Shown piece by piece: positions 8,647 to 17,337 of a stretch of 42,742 bases of DNA. Below the pieces are notes generated by a model. The model searched no databases. It was not told where the DNA came from and was given only the letters and a program-made list of their open reading frames with translations. Origin of the DNA: Alphaproteobacteria bacterium. GTDB lineage: Bacteria > Pseudomonadota > Alphaproteobacteria > Micropepsales > Micropepsaceae. How positions within the stretch are numbered: the first letter of the stretch is position 1; the number at the start of each line of letters is the position of its first letter. Location: positions 1 through 42,742 of the forward strand of contig JAATGL010000038.1 of assembly GCA_015654705.1 (NCBI GenBank). Reading direction: 5' to 3'. Made by a program: the position numbers and the translations under genes.

Positions 8647-9588
8647 ATGCACACGGTCGTTCAGACATCAACGTGTTTTTCGTATCCCGTGCCCTCCCCT
8701 TCGAGTGCCCTGGCAGGCCGTCCCCTTCATGCGGACAAAACCCGGTCGCATCGCACGTGGAGGGGTGTCGTCGCCGAGCTGGTGGACGTTGGACCGAGCG
8801 GCATCTGGAAGGAACCGTTCCCGGCGGGCACGCTGCGCGTGACGGCCGTACTCGGCTTTGCCGGCAGCGCGATCGAGATGCGGCTCGCCCCTGACAGACC
8901 CGTGCGCGGCGGACGAACCAGACGCGGGCAGTTGAACATCCTTCCACCCGAAATCCCGGCATGGGAGCATGCTGACGGCATCCTGCATCTGCGCCGGCTT
9001 GCGCTGCATTTCGATATCGCGTCGATTTGCGTGGCCACGGGTTTGTCGCCGTCCTTCGCGGCATCGCCACTGCTCATGTTCGAGGATTCCCGCATCCTCG
9101 ATCTCGCCGGCCTGCTCGCCGACGAATGCGAGGCCGCCGTACCGCTCGGCGCTCTCTATGCAGAATGTGTTGTCGCGGCGCTGATCTCCGCCGTGCAGGC
9201 CTGTGTCGGGGCGCCCACACCGGAAAACATTGGCGGTTTGACGGCGAGACACCTCAAGCAGGTCGAGGCGTTCGTCGAAGCATCCCTGTCAGGGCAAATT
9301 CAGCTTCACGAGCTTGCGGCACTGACCGGATTCTCGGAATCGCATTTTTGCCGCGCCTTCAAGACGTCGACAGGACTGTCGCCGCATCGCTGGGTGCAAG
9401 AGCGGCGCATCCGCCATGCGCAGGCCCTCATCGTCGCGGCGGCGCTGCCTTTGGCGCAGATCGCCCTGGAGTCCGGGTTCGCGGACCAGGGCCATCTGAC
9501 GCGCGTCTTCCGCGTCGTGACTGGAACAACCCCGGCAGCCTGGCGCCGGAAGACTCTGCACCGCCGCGCAACGGCGAACGCCGCGTGA
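8647..9588 (+). CDS. AraC-family transcriptional regulator
   Basis: A 313-aa regulator. The C-terminal 100 residues form two helix-turn-helix units: LHELAALTGFSESHFCRAFK then the long linker helix, and LAQIALESGFADQGHLTRVFRVVTGTTPAAWRR, in which GFADQGHLTRVF is the typical second HTH. The N-terminal 200 residues are an unassigned sensing domain. Start ATG 8647 has GAGGGG seven bases upstream; the frame is open to 8530 but without a better site. It heads a plus-strand series of hydrolase, DUF3237, MFS, DJ-1, EthD and SDR genes and probably controls some of them. Its own promoter carries the TATCCCCCAAA motif. Confidence 0.9.
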   Translation: MHTVVQTSTCFSYPVPSPSSALAGRPLHADKTRSHRTWRGVVAELVDVGPSGIWKEPFPAGTLRVTAVLGFAGSAIEMRLAPDRPVRGGRTRRGQLNILPPEIPAWEHADGILHLRRLALHFDIASICVATGLSPSFAASPLLMFEDSRILDLAGLLADECEAAVPLGALYAECVVAALISAVQACVGAPTPENIGGLTARHLKQVEAFVEASLSGQIQLHELAALTGFSESHFCRAFKTSTGLSPHRWVQERRIRHAQALIVAAALPLAQIALESGFADQGHLTRVFRVVTGTTPAAWRRKTLHRRATANAA

Positions 9589-9739
9589 CCTATCAAGAAC
9601 GGCCGGTCTGTTCAGTGCCGTCATTCGATGAGAAGATCATGGCAACGCGGCGTATTCGTCCAAGAACGAGAGGACCGTCGGCATATCTTGAATGGCAGCG
9701 ACCTTGGCGCCTCAATCACACGCAAGATAGGAGAGCAAA

Positions 9740-10453
9740 ATGTCTGCAAGCATGACGGCCGTGGCGGCCGTGACGGTGGTCCTGGTCCACGGCGCCTTCG
9801 CCGACGGATCGAGCTGGAGCAAGGTGGTCTCGCGGCTGCAAGGTAAGGGTATCGAGGTTATCGCGGTGCAGAATCCGCTGACCTCACTGGCCGACGACGT
9901 CACCGCGACGCGCCGGGCGATCGCGGCGGCGCCGGGCCCCGTCGTCCTCGTCGGCCATTCCTGGGCCGGCGCCGTCATCACGCAGGCGGGAGACGATCCC
10001 AAGGTGAAGGCGCTGGTCTATGTTGCCGCCTTCGCGCCGGACGCCGGGATGTCGGTCGGCGATTTGGGCAAAGGCAAGCCGCCCTCGCCCGGCATCCAGA
10101 ACGCCGTGGTCAGTCCCGATGGGTTCATGACGATCTCGAAGAAAGGCTTCATCGCCAATTTCGCGCAGGACCTGCCGGAGGCCGAGGCAGCCGTGCTGGC
10201 CGTATCGCAGGGTCCGACCGCGGTGCGCGTCTTCGACGACAAGCTGACCGTCGCCGCTTGGCGCCTCAAACCCACCTGGTACGTTGTCGCCAGGCAGGAT
10301 CGCATGATCGATCCCGATGGAGAACGCGCCATGGCGCACGCCATGAACGCCACCATCACCGAGCTCGACGCCAGCCACGCTGTGCTGCTTTCCCGGCCGG
10401 ATGAGGTGACCGCGGTGATCGGGGACGCCATCGCGGCTTCGTCGGCCAAATAG
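9740..10453 (+). CDS. Alpha/beta hydrolase (esterase-like)
   Basis: A 237-aa cytoplasmic alpha/beta hydrolase. VVLVHGAFADGSSW gives the HG oxyanion motif, GHSWAG the nucleophile Ser, RQDRMIDPD the likely acid and DASHAVLLSRPDEV the catalytic His. Start ATG 9740 has AGGAG six bases upstream. This family includes small esterases and plant methylesterase-like enzymes; the substrate is not visible. A relative that lacks the HG motif lies at 35224-35856. The 151-bp gap before it may contain the AraC target, but I could not define one. Confidence 0.9.
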   Translation: MSASMTAVAAVTVVLVHGAFADGSSWSKVVSRLQGKGIEVIAVQNPLTSLADDVTATRRAIAAAPGPVVLVGHSWAGAVITQAGDDPKVKALVYVAAFAPDAGMSVGDLGKGKPPSPGIQNAVVSPDGFMTISKKGFIANFAQDLPEAEAAVLAVSQGPTAVRVFDDKLTVAAWRLKPTWYVVARQDRMIDPDGERAMAHAMNATITELDASHAVLLSRPDEVTAVIGDAIAASSAK

Positions 10454-10482
10454 CGATCCCCGCCCGGACTCGGAGACGCGTC

Positions 10483-10977
10483 ATGGCCACGGCTTTCGAG
10501 GGCGGCCTGCCCGAAGCCCTGAGGACAATACGCATGCGGCCTCTGCTCGTGATCCGTCCCGATGTCCGGGAAACCCTGATCCTGGGTTCGACACCAACCG
10601 CGTTCCGGCGCATCGGCATGGTGAAGGGCGGCACGTTCGAGGGCGAGCGCCTCTCCGGTGACGTTCTGGACGGCGGCAATGACTGGCAGACCGTGCGCGA
10701 CGACGGCGCGACGACGCTGGACGTGCGCCTCGCACTCAAGACGAGCGACGGCGCCATGATCGCCATGACCTATCAAGGCATCCGGCACGGCCCGCCGGAT
10801 CTGATGGCCAAGGTCGACAAGGGTGAGCCGGTCGATCCCGCCCAATACTATTTTCGGATCACCCCCCGCTTCGAGACGGCGTCGCCGCACTATGCCTGGC
10901 TCAACCGGGTCATCGCGGTCGGCACCGGCTATCGTCTGCCGAACGGCCCGGTCTACAGCGTTTTCGAAGTGCTCTAA
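10483..10977 (+). CDS. DUF3237 family protein
   Basis: A 164-aa protein of the DUF3237 family, compact beta-barrel proteins of unknown function that are frequent in catabolic clusters. Visible family features are the GxxxGGTFEGERLSG core (RIGMVKGGTFEGERLSGDV), GGNDWQTVRDDG, LDVRLALKTSDGAMI and the Tyr/Arg-rich middle MTYQGIRHGP, and YYFRITPRFET near the end. No signal peptide. GGAG lies seven bases before the ATG. It is 29 bp after the hydrolase and 10 bp before the MFS gene, so the three are probably one transcript. Catalytic function is not established. Confidence 0.85.
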   Translation: MATAFEGGLPEALRTIRMRPLLVIRPDVRETLILGSTPTAFRRIGMVKGGTFEGERLSGDVLDGGNDWQTVRDDGATTLDVRLALKTSDGAMIAMTYQGIRHGPPDLMAKVDKGEPVDPAQYYFRITPRFETASPHYAWLNRVIAVGTGYRLPNGPVYSVFEVL

Positions 10978-10987
10978 GCCCGGGAAT

Positions 10988-12178
10988 GTGAGCGCGGCCG
11001 CCGAACAAATGGGAGCCACAAGCATCGTTCGTCTGCAGTGGCTGCTCGGTGCGGCGTGCGCCGCGCTGATCGCAAACCTCTACTATGTGCAGCCCTTGAC
11101 CGGCGTGATCGGCGCGGCGCTCGGAATTCCGCGGGCGGGTGTCGGTCTTCTGGTCACGCTGCCGCTCGCAGGCTATGGCGTGGGGCTGCTGTTGCTGGTG
11201 CCGCTCGCGGATCTGTTCGAGAACCGACGCCTTGTGCTGGTCCTGGTCGGCGGCGAGACGATCTGCGTCCTGCTGCTGGCGTTCGTCTCGCGCGCCGGTC
11301 CTTTCTTCGCCACGGCCTTTGTCGTCGGCGTCCTGGCGTCCGCCGTGCAGATCCTCGTGCCATACGTGACCTATGTCACGCCCGAGGCAACGCGCGGACA
11401 GGCGGTCGGCAAGGTCATAAGCGGCGTCATGCTCGGCATCATGCTGGCGCGACCGCTGTCGAGCTTTGTGTCCGATCTGTGGACGTGGCGCGCGATCTTC
11501 GGCATCTCGGCCGCGCTGCTGGCATTGTTCTTCGTCGCGCTGTGGCTCGCATTGCCGCCGCGTCGGCCGGCGACCGCACTACGCTATGGCAGCCTGCTGG
11601 TCTCGATGGGCCGCATTTTCCTGACGGCCCCAGTCCTGCGCCGGCGTGCTTTCTATCACGCGCTGATGTTCGGCGCGTTCAGCGTCTTCTGGACCGCCGT
11701 GCCGCTGTGGTTGAGCGACCCGCGATTCGCCCTATCGCAGCGCGGCATCGCCGCGGTCGCGCTGGCAGGCGTCGCCGGCGCGATCGCGCCGTCTATCGCC
11801 GGCCGCATCGCCGACAAGGGTTTCACGCAAATCGGCACGATGCTGGCGATGATGCTCGCCATTGCCTCATTCCTGCTGTCCGCGCTGGCCAGGGGCGGCT
11901 CGACGGCCGGCGTGGTGCTTGTCGCCCTCTGTGCGGTCGCTCTCGATTTCGCAGTGTCCGCCAATCTGGTTTTCGGACAACGTGCGATCTATGCGCTGGC
12001 GGCGGAGCAACGCAGCCGGATCAACAGCCTGTTCATGACCACGTTCTTTATCGGCGGTGCCGTCGGTTCGGCGGCGAGCGGCTGGTGCTATTTCCATTTC
12101 GGCTGGCCGGGCATTATCGCGCTTGGAAGCGCGCTGCCGGCTTTGGGCCTCGCCTATCTCGGTACCGAGCGGCGCTGA
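10988..12178 (+). CDS. MFS transporter
   Basis: About 396 aa with 12 predicted membrane spans. ANLYYVQPLTGVIGAALGI at the start and the short loop after the second span (LADLFENRRLVLV) are typical of small-solute or drug exporters of the major facilitator superfamily. The N-terminal start is uncertain: GTG 10988 is used here, ATG 11009 is the alternative, and neither has a strong ribosome site, which fits coupling to the DUF3237 gene that ends 10 bp upstream. It ends in LGTERR. Likely exports or imports the compound handled by the neighbouring enzymes. Confidence 0.88.
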   Translation: MSAAAEQMGATSIVRLQWLLGAACAALIANLYYVQPLTGVIGAALGIPRAGVGLLVTLPLAGYGVGLLLLVPLADLFENRRLVLVLVGGETICVLLLAFVSRAGPFFATAFVVGVLASAVQILVPYVTYVTPEATRGQAVGKVISGVMLGIMLARPLSSFVSDLWTWRAIFGISAALLALFFVALWLALPPRRPATALRYGSLLVSMGRIFLTAPVLRRRAFYHALMFGAFSVFWTAVPLWLSDPRFALSQRGIAAVALAGVAGAIAPSIAGRIADKGFTQIGTMLAMMLAIASFLLSALARGGSTAGVVLVALCAVALDFAVSANLVFGQRAIYALAAEQRSRINSLFMTTFFIGGAVGSAASGWCYFHFGWPGIIALGSALPALGLAYLGTERR

Positions 12179-12357
12179 CCTCGCGTCGTCCTGCCCGAAA
12201 AACAACGGTACGCGATCGTTCCAAAAAACCTTGAATATCCAATCCGGGCAACGCGTGCAGATGTTCAATGGCCGGGAGGTGATTTCCGGGCCGGCGCGCC
12301 GCGTGCGGTGGCTCCTTCGGCCGGAAAAAGCCAAGGACAGATTTCGCGAGGCTAAAC

Positions 12358-13047
12358 ATGAGAGCGTTGTTCATCGTCACAGGCTCCGATCAGGCAACCT
12401 GGCTGTCGGAAGTTACCCATCCCTACTGGCATCTCGCCGAGCGGGGAGTTGAGATCGATATCGTCACTCCGGAAGGAAACAAGATCGTGTGGGATCCGTT
12501 GAGCGATCCCTCCACCGAAGGCTCGGCCGAGCCCGACGATCTGGTGAGCAAGGGATTCCTGTCGGACAGGACGCTTGTTGCGAAACTCCATTCGACTTCG
12601 AAACTCCGGGATGCCGAACTGGACAGCTACGACGCCGTCCACGTCGCGGGCGGCCTGGGCGCCGTTTTCGACCTCTATCCGAACAAGGACGTCGCACGGG
12701 TACTCGAACATTTCTGGGCGCACGGCAAAATCATCGGCGCGATCTGCCATGGCGTCGTCGCGCTGGCCAACAATCCGGAGCGAATCCGCGGCCGTCCGCT
12801 GACTGCCTATACGATTGCAGAAGACGACGAACTCAGGCCCCGGCTGGGCAGCGGCTTCGTGATGCCCCATTACCCGCAGCAGGTTCTCGAAGAGGTTGGA
12901 GCCGCGTTCAAGAGCGTCGCGCCTCACGAGGTCTGCGTCGTCCGCGACGGCCAGCTGGTAACCGGGCAGAACCAGCAATCCGCATCGGATTACGGACTGA
13001 CCCTGTTCCACGCGATGGCGGGCCTCGATCCGGTTCTGACGTTTTAG
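12358..13047 (+). CDS. DJ-1/PfpI family protein (Hsp31/glyoxalase III-like)
   Basis: A 229-aa class I glutamine amidotransferase-like protein. The nucleophile elbow is IIGAICHGV with Cys130 and His131; the conserved acidic residue near the N-terminus is Glu18 (TWLSEVTHPY). The insertion pattern with HYPQQVLEEVG and TGQNQQSA resembles the Hsp31/glutathione-independent glyoxalase III branch. Members act on reactive carbonyls or as chaperones or peptidases. GAGG lies before ATG 12358. The 179-bp gap to the MFS gene suggests its own promoter. Confidence 0.88.
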   Translation: MRALFIVTGSDQATWLSEVTHPYWHLAERGVEIDIVTPEGNKIVWDPLSDPSTEGSAEPDDLVSKGFLSDRTLVAKLHSTSKLRDAELDSYDAVHVAGGLGAVFDLYPNKDVARVLEHFWAHGKIIGAICHGVVALANNPERIRGRPLTAYTIAEDDELRPRLGSGFVMPHYPQQVLEEVGAAFKSVAPHEVCVVRDGQLVTGQNQQSASDYGLTLFHAMAGLDPVLTF

Positions 13048-13102
13048 GCCGGAGCCTTCGAACCCAACCCGACTCACTGCTATGTGCAGAGAAGGACATG
13101 AG

Positions 13103-13447
13103 ATGCTGAAAGTAGACATACTCGTTCGCCGTCACCCCGCCATGACCCACACGCAATTCGTCCAGCATTGGCGGGATGTGCACGCGGAGCTTTTCTCGAG
13201 CCAGCCCATCGTCAAGGAAACCGTCCGCCGGTATCTCCAATCCAGGATCGTCGCCGACTACCCGAAAGGCATCGTGGCCGCGGATTTCGATGGTATCGCC
13301 CAACTCTGGTTTGACGATATGGAGGGGTTCCTGCGATACGCACAGTCGGACAATTACCGCGATGTGATCCGGATCGACGAGCAGAAATTCACCGACGGAA
13401 AGCGAACGGAATTCGTCTTTTCGGAGGAAACCTCCATCATCGGCTGA
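13103..13447 (+). CDS. EthD-domain protein
   Basis: A 114-aa ferredoxin-like alpha+beta barrel protein of the EthD family. Marks are KVDILVRRHPAMTHTQFVQHW at the start (a typical LxxRxPxMSxEEFxxHW pattern) followed by HAEL, and a C-terminal FSEE. Such proteins occur beside hydroxylases and catabolic oxidoreductases and often act on hydroxylated aromatic or polyketide-like compounds. Start ATG 13103 has AAGGA upstream, better than the in-frame start at 13082. It follows the DJ-1 gene by 55 bp. Confidence 0.85.
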   Translation: MLKVDILVRRHPAMTHTQFVQHWRDVHAELFSSQPIVKETVRRYLQSRIVADYPKGIVAADFDGIAQLWFDDMEGFLRYAQSDNYRDVIRIDEQKFTDGKRTEFVFSEETSIIG

Positions 13448-13593
13448 CCAAGGCGCGTTCGCTTCGTCGCCAGCCTGCGCTGCCAAGCTGTCTTGTCGGG
13501 CCCCTACGATCGGTCCAACATGGTTGCGGGATGAATTGCCTGGCGCGCCAGGGAACTGGCGCGTTGGGGTTCCTGCGCCAGGAAGGGGGAGAC

Positions 13594-14358
13594 ATGGCCG
13601 ATCGCCTGCTGGACTTCACCGGGAAGGCCGTGCTGATCACGGGCGGTGCGACCGGCATCGGCCGGGCAACCGCGCTGGCGTTCGGCCGGCAGGGCGCGAG
13701 CGTGGCCATCGGTGACGTCGACGACCGCGCCGGGGAGACCGCCAACTTGATCACCGACGCGGGCGGCCGGGCCTTCTTCAAGCATTGCGACGTCCGCAAG
13801 GCCGATCAGGTCTCTGCGCTGGTCGACGCCACGGTCTCCGCGTTCGGCCGCATGGACTGCGCCTTCAACAATGCGGGCATCCTGCCGCCCACCTTGCCGC
13901 TGGCCGACATGGCCGATGACGTCTTCGATGACATTCTGGCGGTCGATCTGCTCGGCGTGTTCCTCTGCATGAAATACGAGATCCGCCACATGCTGACGGT
14001 AGGCGGCGGTGCGATCGTCAACACCGCTTCGATTGCCGGGCTGGTCGCCGATCCCGGCATGGCGCCCTATGTCGCGGCCAAGCACGGTGTGATCGGCCTG
14101 ACCAAGGCCGGCGCGCTCGACTACGCCAAGCGGAATATCCGCATCAACGCGCTGGCGCCGGGCTTCGTCGAGACGCCGATGACCCAGCGCTGGCTCGACG
14201 ACCCGCAGTTTCGGGCGATGCTTCTGGCGCACAGCCCCGTGGGCCGCGCTGCCAAGCCGGAGGAGATCACCGGCCTGGTTCTCTACCTGTGCTCGGACTT
14301 GGCCAGCTTCGCCACCGGTCAGACCTTCGTCATCGACGGCGCCCAGACGGCGCATTGA
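13594..14358 (+). CDS. Short-chain dehydrogenase/reductase
   Basis: A 254-aa classical SDR. TGGATGIG is the nucleotide-binding glycine motif, NNAG the structural motif, Ser in NTASIAGL and YVAAKHG the catalytic Ser/Tyr/Lys, and LAPGFVETPM the usual C-terminal turn. The Asp after beta-2 (GDVDDRAG) favours NAD(H). AAGGGGGAG precedes ATG 13594 closely; the longer in-frame version from 13531 lacks this. Last gene of the plus-strand catabolic series and convergent with the SnoaL-like gene 20 bp away. Substrate not evident. Confidence 0.92.
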   Translation: MADRLLDFTGKAVLITGGATGIGRATALAFGRQGASVAIGDVDDRAGETANLITDAGGRAFFKHCDVRKADQVSALVDATVSAFGRMDCAFNNAGILPPTLPLADMADDVFDDILAVDLLGVFLCMKYEIRHMLTVGGGAIVNTASIAGLVADPGMAPYVAAKHGVIGLTKAGALDYAKRNIRINALAPGFVETPMTQRWLDDPQFRAMLLAHSPVGRAAKPEEITGLVLYLCSDLASFATGQTFVIDGAQTAH

Positions 14359-14378
14359 TGCCGCCCCGGCCTTGGGCC

Positions 14379-14987
14379 CTACTTGGCATCCTTGCCGGTC
14401 GCGCGATAGGAATTGGGATCGAAATGCAGCATCTCCTTGGTGCGCAGGGCGGGATCCCAATGCTCGGCGATCTTGCCGTCCGTCACCCGGTAGAAATCGA
14501 ACCAGGTCGTGACGTAGTCCTTGCCTTCCGAATCCTTCTGGGGCCGCTGGCTTACGACCAGCACCATGTCGCGTTCGGCGATGATGTTGAGAAGCGGGAG
14601 CTTGATGGTCGACTCGATCTCGCGCGCCGGACGCGAGCCGCGGATGAATTCGACAAGCGCATCCCGGCCGGATTTCACGTTCGGATTGTGCTGGATGTAC
14701 GACTGGGTGAAGTATTTTTCGGCCAGTTCCGCGTGCCCGCCCTGTACGATCTCCCGATACATGTCGTAGACGAGCTTCTTGTTGGCCGCGAGTTTTGGGT
14801 CGTCGCTCTGCAGCAGGGCCTGTTGTGCGGCGGCGGATGAAACGACGGGGGACATGCCTGTGTCTCCTTTTTCGATGGGCGTGTCGCGCGCATCCGCTGC
14901 GAGGACGGCGGCAGGCCACAGGCCCAGAAGCAGCGCGGTGACGATGGCCCGCATGTGCGGACCCGGTGGGCTCATTCTCTTGGACAT
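14379..14987 (-). CDS. Secreted SnoaL-like (NTF2-fold) protein
   Basis: A 202-aa exported protein. A signal peptide is evident (MRAIVTALLLGLWPAAVLAA; start at 14987 or 14954). The mature part has the SnoaL/NTF2-like cone: VYDMYREIVQGGHAELAEKY, YIQHNPNVKSGRDALVEF, DMVLVVSQR and the ending FYRVTDGKIAEHWD. The HNP and EHWD motifs are typical of SnoaL-like hypothetical proteins. Function unknown. It is divergent from a second NTF2-fold secreted protein, with 182 bp between. Confidence 0.8.
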   Translation of the reverse strand: MSKRMSPPGPHMRAIVTALLLGLWPAAVLAADARDTPIEKGDTGMSPVVSSAAAQQALLQSDDPKLAANKKLVYDMYREIVQGGHAELAEKYFTQSYIQHNPNVKSGRDALVEFIRGSRPAREIESTIKLPLLNIIAERDMVLVVSQRPQKDSEGKDYVTTWFDFYRVTDGKIAEHWDPALRTKEMLHFDPNSYRATGKDAK

Positions 14988-15169
14988 CTGCGTATCGCCT
15001 TTCCGCCCCGCGGCCCGGCACGATTGTTGAGGCCTGCGCCGAAGGCGGCCGGGGCTATTCCGTGGATCATATCCGAGACCGCTTCCGCAATCACGATCGC
15101 CGGCAGCGTTGACGTCCCGCTCGCCCGATGATGATCTAAAGGCAATAACAGGAAAACGGAGGGGACGTC

Positions 15170-15730
15170 ATGGGATATCCGAAATTCGAACGCTTGCGTG
15201 CCGGGCGATCCGGCCTTCTGGCGCTCGCCTGTACCGCGCTCGCGGTCATGGCGCGGCCCGTCGCGGCAGAGCCCAGCGAGACGAGTGCGGCCGCGTTGCT
15301 CGATCGGATCCAGATCGAAGATCTTTTGATCGATTACTACCAGCCTCTGGGAGCGGCCGGCAGCGACATGGCGCAGTTCTACATCGACGACGGCGTGCTC
15401 GACCTGAACGGCCAGGTCTTCCACGGCAAGGCGGAGATTCAACAGATCTACCAGAGGGCCACGGGGGCGATGGACCCCAAACTCAAAGGCAAGGTGCACC
15501 TGCTTATGAGCAATCCCAAGATCGTGGTGGACGGCGATACCGCCACAGCCGACCTGATCTGGACGGGGTATGCGTCCGAGACGGTGACATTGCCGCCCTA
15601 TCTCGTCGAGCAGGGGCGAGAGCATGACGACCTCGTCAAGCAGGCGGGACGGTGGTTGCTGAAGAAGCGGGCGGTCATCAGTGACGCCGGCCTGCATGTC
15701 ATCCCCGAGAAGACCGATCCGGCCCGATAA
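15170..15730 (+). CDS. Secreted NTF2-like / SnoaL_4 family protein
   Basis: A 186-aa protein with a signal peptide (LLALACTALAVMARPVAAEP) and an NTF2-type fold: LLDRIQIEDLLIDYYQPLG, YIDDGVLDLNGQVFHGKAEI, HLLMSNPKIVVDGDTATADL, then GRWLLKKRAVISDAG. Such domains bind or isomerise small hydrophobic compounds; no catalytic set can be confirmed. GGAGGGG lies five bases before ATG 15170. Divergent from the SnoaL-like gene at 14379-14987, so the pair may share a promoter region and a substrate. Confidence 0.8.
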   Translation: MGYPKFERLRAGRSGLLALACTALAVMARPVAAEPSETSAAALLDRIQIEDLLIDYYQPLGAAGSDMAQFYIDDGVLDLNGQVFHGKAEIQQIYQRATGAMDPKLKGKVHLLMSNPKIVVDGDTATADLIWTGYASETVTLPPYLVEQGREHDDLVKQAGRWLLKKRAVISDAGLHVIPEKTDPAR

Positions 15731-15871
15731 CGCCAATCCGGGATTCAGCCCATCTCAGATTTCTGGCGTTCCGACCGACGGCGCGTCGCGTTTGCGTGGG
15801 GTGCGTCATCGATCCGACAACGTGGCGGGAGAAGGTGCCATGCTTAGGATTCTCTGACAGAGGGCATCGTT

Positions 15872-17329
15872 TTGGTCCGGCCGATCCACATCGCCGCCTC
15901 ATTGGTCGCCATCTTCTGCGCCTTTGCCGCCAAGGCCGAGCCGGTCAATCCGCTGGCGTTCGGGGCGGAAATGCGTTGCACATCCGATCCGGTTGCCGCG
16001 ACCACCGTTCCGGGCTGGAACATCGTCGCCGGCAGCCCCGCGCTGGATTGCGCCAATGCCCTGCCGGCTGAATGGCCGGCCGCGAACGCACCGCGCGTGG
16101 TGATCAGCAGCGGACCCTATGGCACGAGCATTCTGCAACGGCTGATACCGCTCGAACGGGCCGCCTCCGCCGCTCCGGAGAATTTTATGCTCTCGGGCTG
16201 GTTCGGCGCTGCGGGCGGCGGCCATGAACGCACAGTTCTAAACGCGCAATTCCTCGATGAATCCGGTCGCACGATGGGGGCGCCCATCGTGCTTACCGGG
16301 CCGGAAGCGAAGATCTGGCCGATCCATTTCGCGCCGCGCACCTATTCCGGCGCCATCCCGGGCAAAGCACGGACTCTGCAGCTGGAGCTGCGCCTGTCCG
16401 GCCTGACCAGCGGCAAGGCCACCACCTATGCCGCCGGCCTGCGCCTTGAAACGAACCCGCCCATGTCCTTCCCGCCGGTTACGCCGCCCGCAATGCATGT
16501 CCCGCGCTTCGATCACGTGTTCCTCATCATGATGGAGAACACCGACTACGGTCAGGTCATCGGCGATACGGTCGATGCGCCGTTCATCAACCAGCTCGCC
16601 GCGCGCGGCACGCTGCTCGCCAATTATCAGGCCGTGTACCATCCGAGCGACGAGAATTACATGGCCATCGCGGGCGGCGAAGGCCTCATCAGCGGCGCGG
16701 TCTATTTTCCCAACATCCATATCGCGGCGCCCCATCTGGGCGATCTTCTCGAAGCGGAGGGCAAGAGTTGGAAAACCTATGAAGAGGGCATGGGCGTGCC
16801 CTGCAACACGACCACGAAATTCGACAAGCACTATGAGCCCGACGACGCGCCCTTCATCAATTTCGTAAACATCCAGCGCGATCCGACCCGCTGCCGCGCG
16901 CATCTGGTCGATCTGAGCGAATGGCCGAAAGACCTGCGCTTGGCCGGTACGACGCCCGCCTTCGCGTGGCTCGCCGCGGACGATTACAACGACGGTGAAT
17001 TGCCGGGAAACGGATCGTCCAAGAGTCTGCGCGTGCAGGACCGATGGCTCAGAACCACCCTTGCGCCGCTGTTCGCCGCGCCGGCCTGGCGCGACCAGAA
17101 AAGCGTCCTGATCCTCACCTGGGACGAGTCCAACACGGTCCTCAACAACCATATCGCGACCATCGTAATGGGATCGCAGGGCCTGGTGAAGGCGGGCCAT
17201 GTCAGCCGGCGGCGCTATGACCACTACAGCAGCGCCCGCACCATCGAAGCGGCGCTCGGGCTGCCCAGCCTGACCACCAATGACGGCTTCGCATCGACGT
17301 TCGACGATGCGTTCGCAGGCGGGCGCTGA
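15872..17329 (+). CDS. Secreted phosphoesterase-family protein with N-terminal beta domain
   Basis: A 485-aa exported protein starting at TTG 15872 (GAGGG upstream). Signal peptide to about residue 22. Residues about 25-200 resemble a carbohydrate-binding-like beta-sandwich (GWNIVAGSPALDCAN, FMLSGWFGAAGGG). The rest is a phosphoesterase (PF04185, acid phosphatase/phospholipase C fold): HVFLIMMENTDYGQVIGD with the metal-binding Glu/Asn, YHPSDENYMAIAGG, LTWDESN and YDHYSSARTIEAALGLP. It should hydrolyse phosphomonoesters or phosphodiesters outside the cytoplasm. It ends 8 bp before the convergent TonB-dependent receptor gene. Confidence 0.85.
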   Translation: MVRPIHIAASLVAIFCAFAAKAEPVNPLAFGAEMRCTSDPVAATTVPGWNIVAGSPALDCANALPAEWPAANAPRVVISSGPYGTSILQRLIPLERAASAAPENFMLSGWFGAAGGGHERTVLNAQFLDESGRTMGAPIVLTGPEAKIWPIHFAPRTYSGAIPGKARTLQLELRLSGLTSGKATTYAAGLRLETNPPMSFPPVTPPAMHVPRFDHVFLIMMENTDYGQVIGDTVDAPFINQLAARGTLLANYQAVYHPSDENYMAIAGGEGLISGAVYFPNIHIAAPHLGDLLEAEGKSWKTYEEGMGVPCNTTTKFDKHYEPDDAPFINFVNIQRDPTRCRAHLVDLSEWPKDLRLAGTTPAFAWLAADDYNDGELPGNGSSKSLRVQDRWLRTTLAPLFAAPAWRDQKSVLILTWDESNTVLNNHIATIVMGSQGLVKAGHVSRRRYDHYSSARTIEAALGLPSLTTNDGFASTFDDAFAGGR

Positions 17330-17337
17330 ACCCTCCG

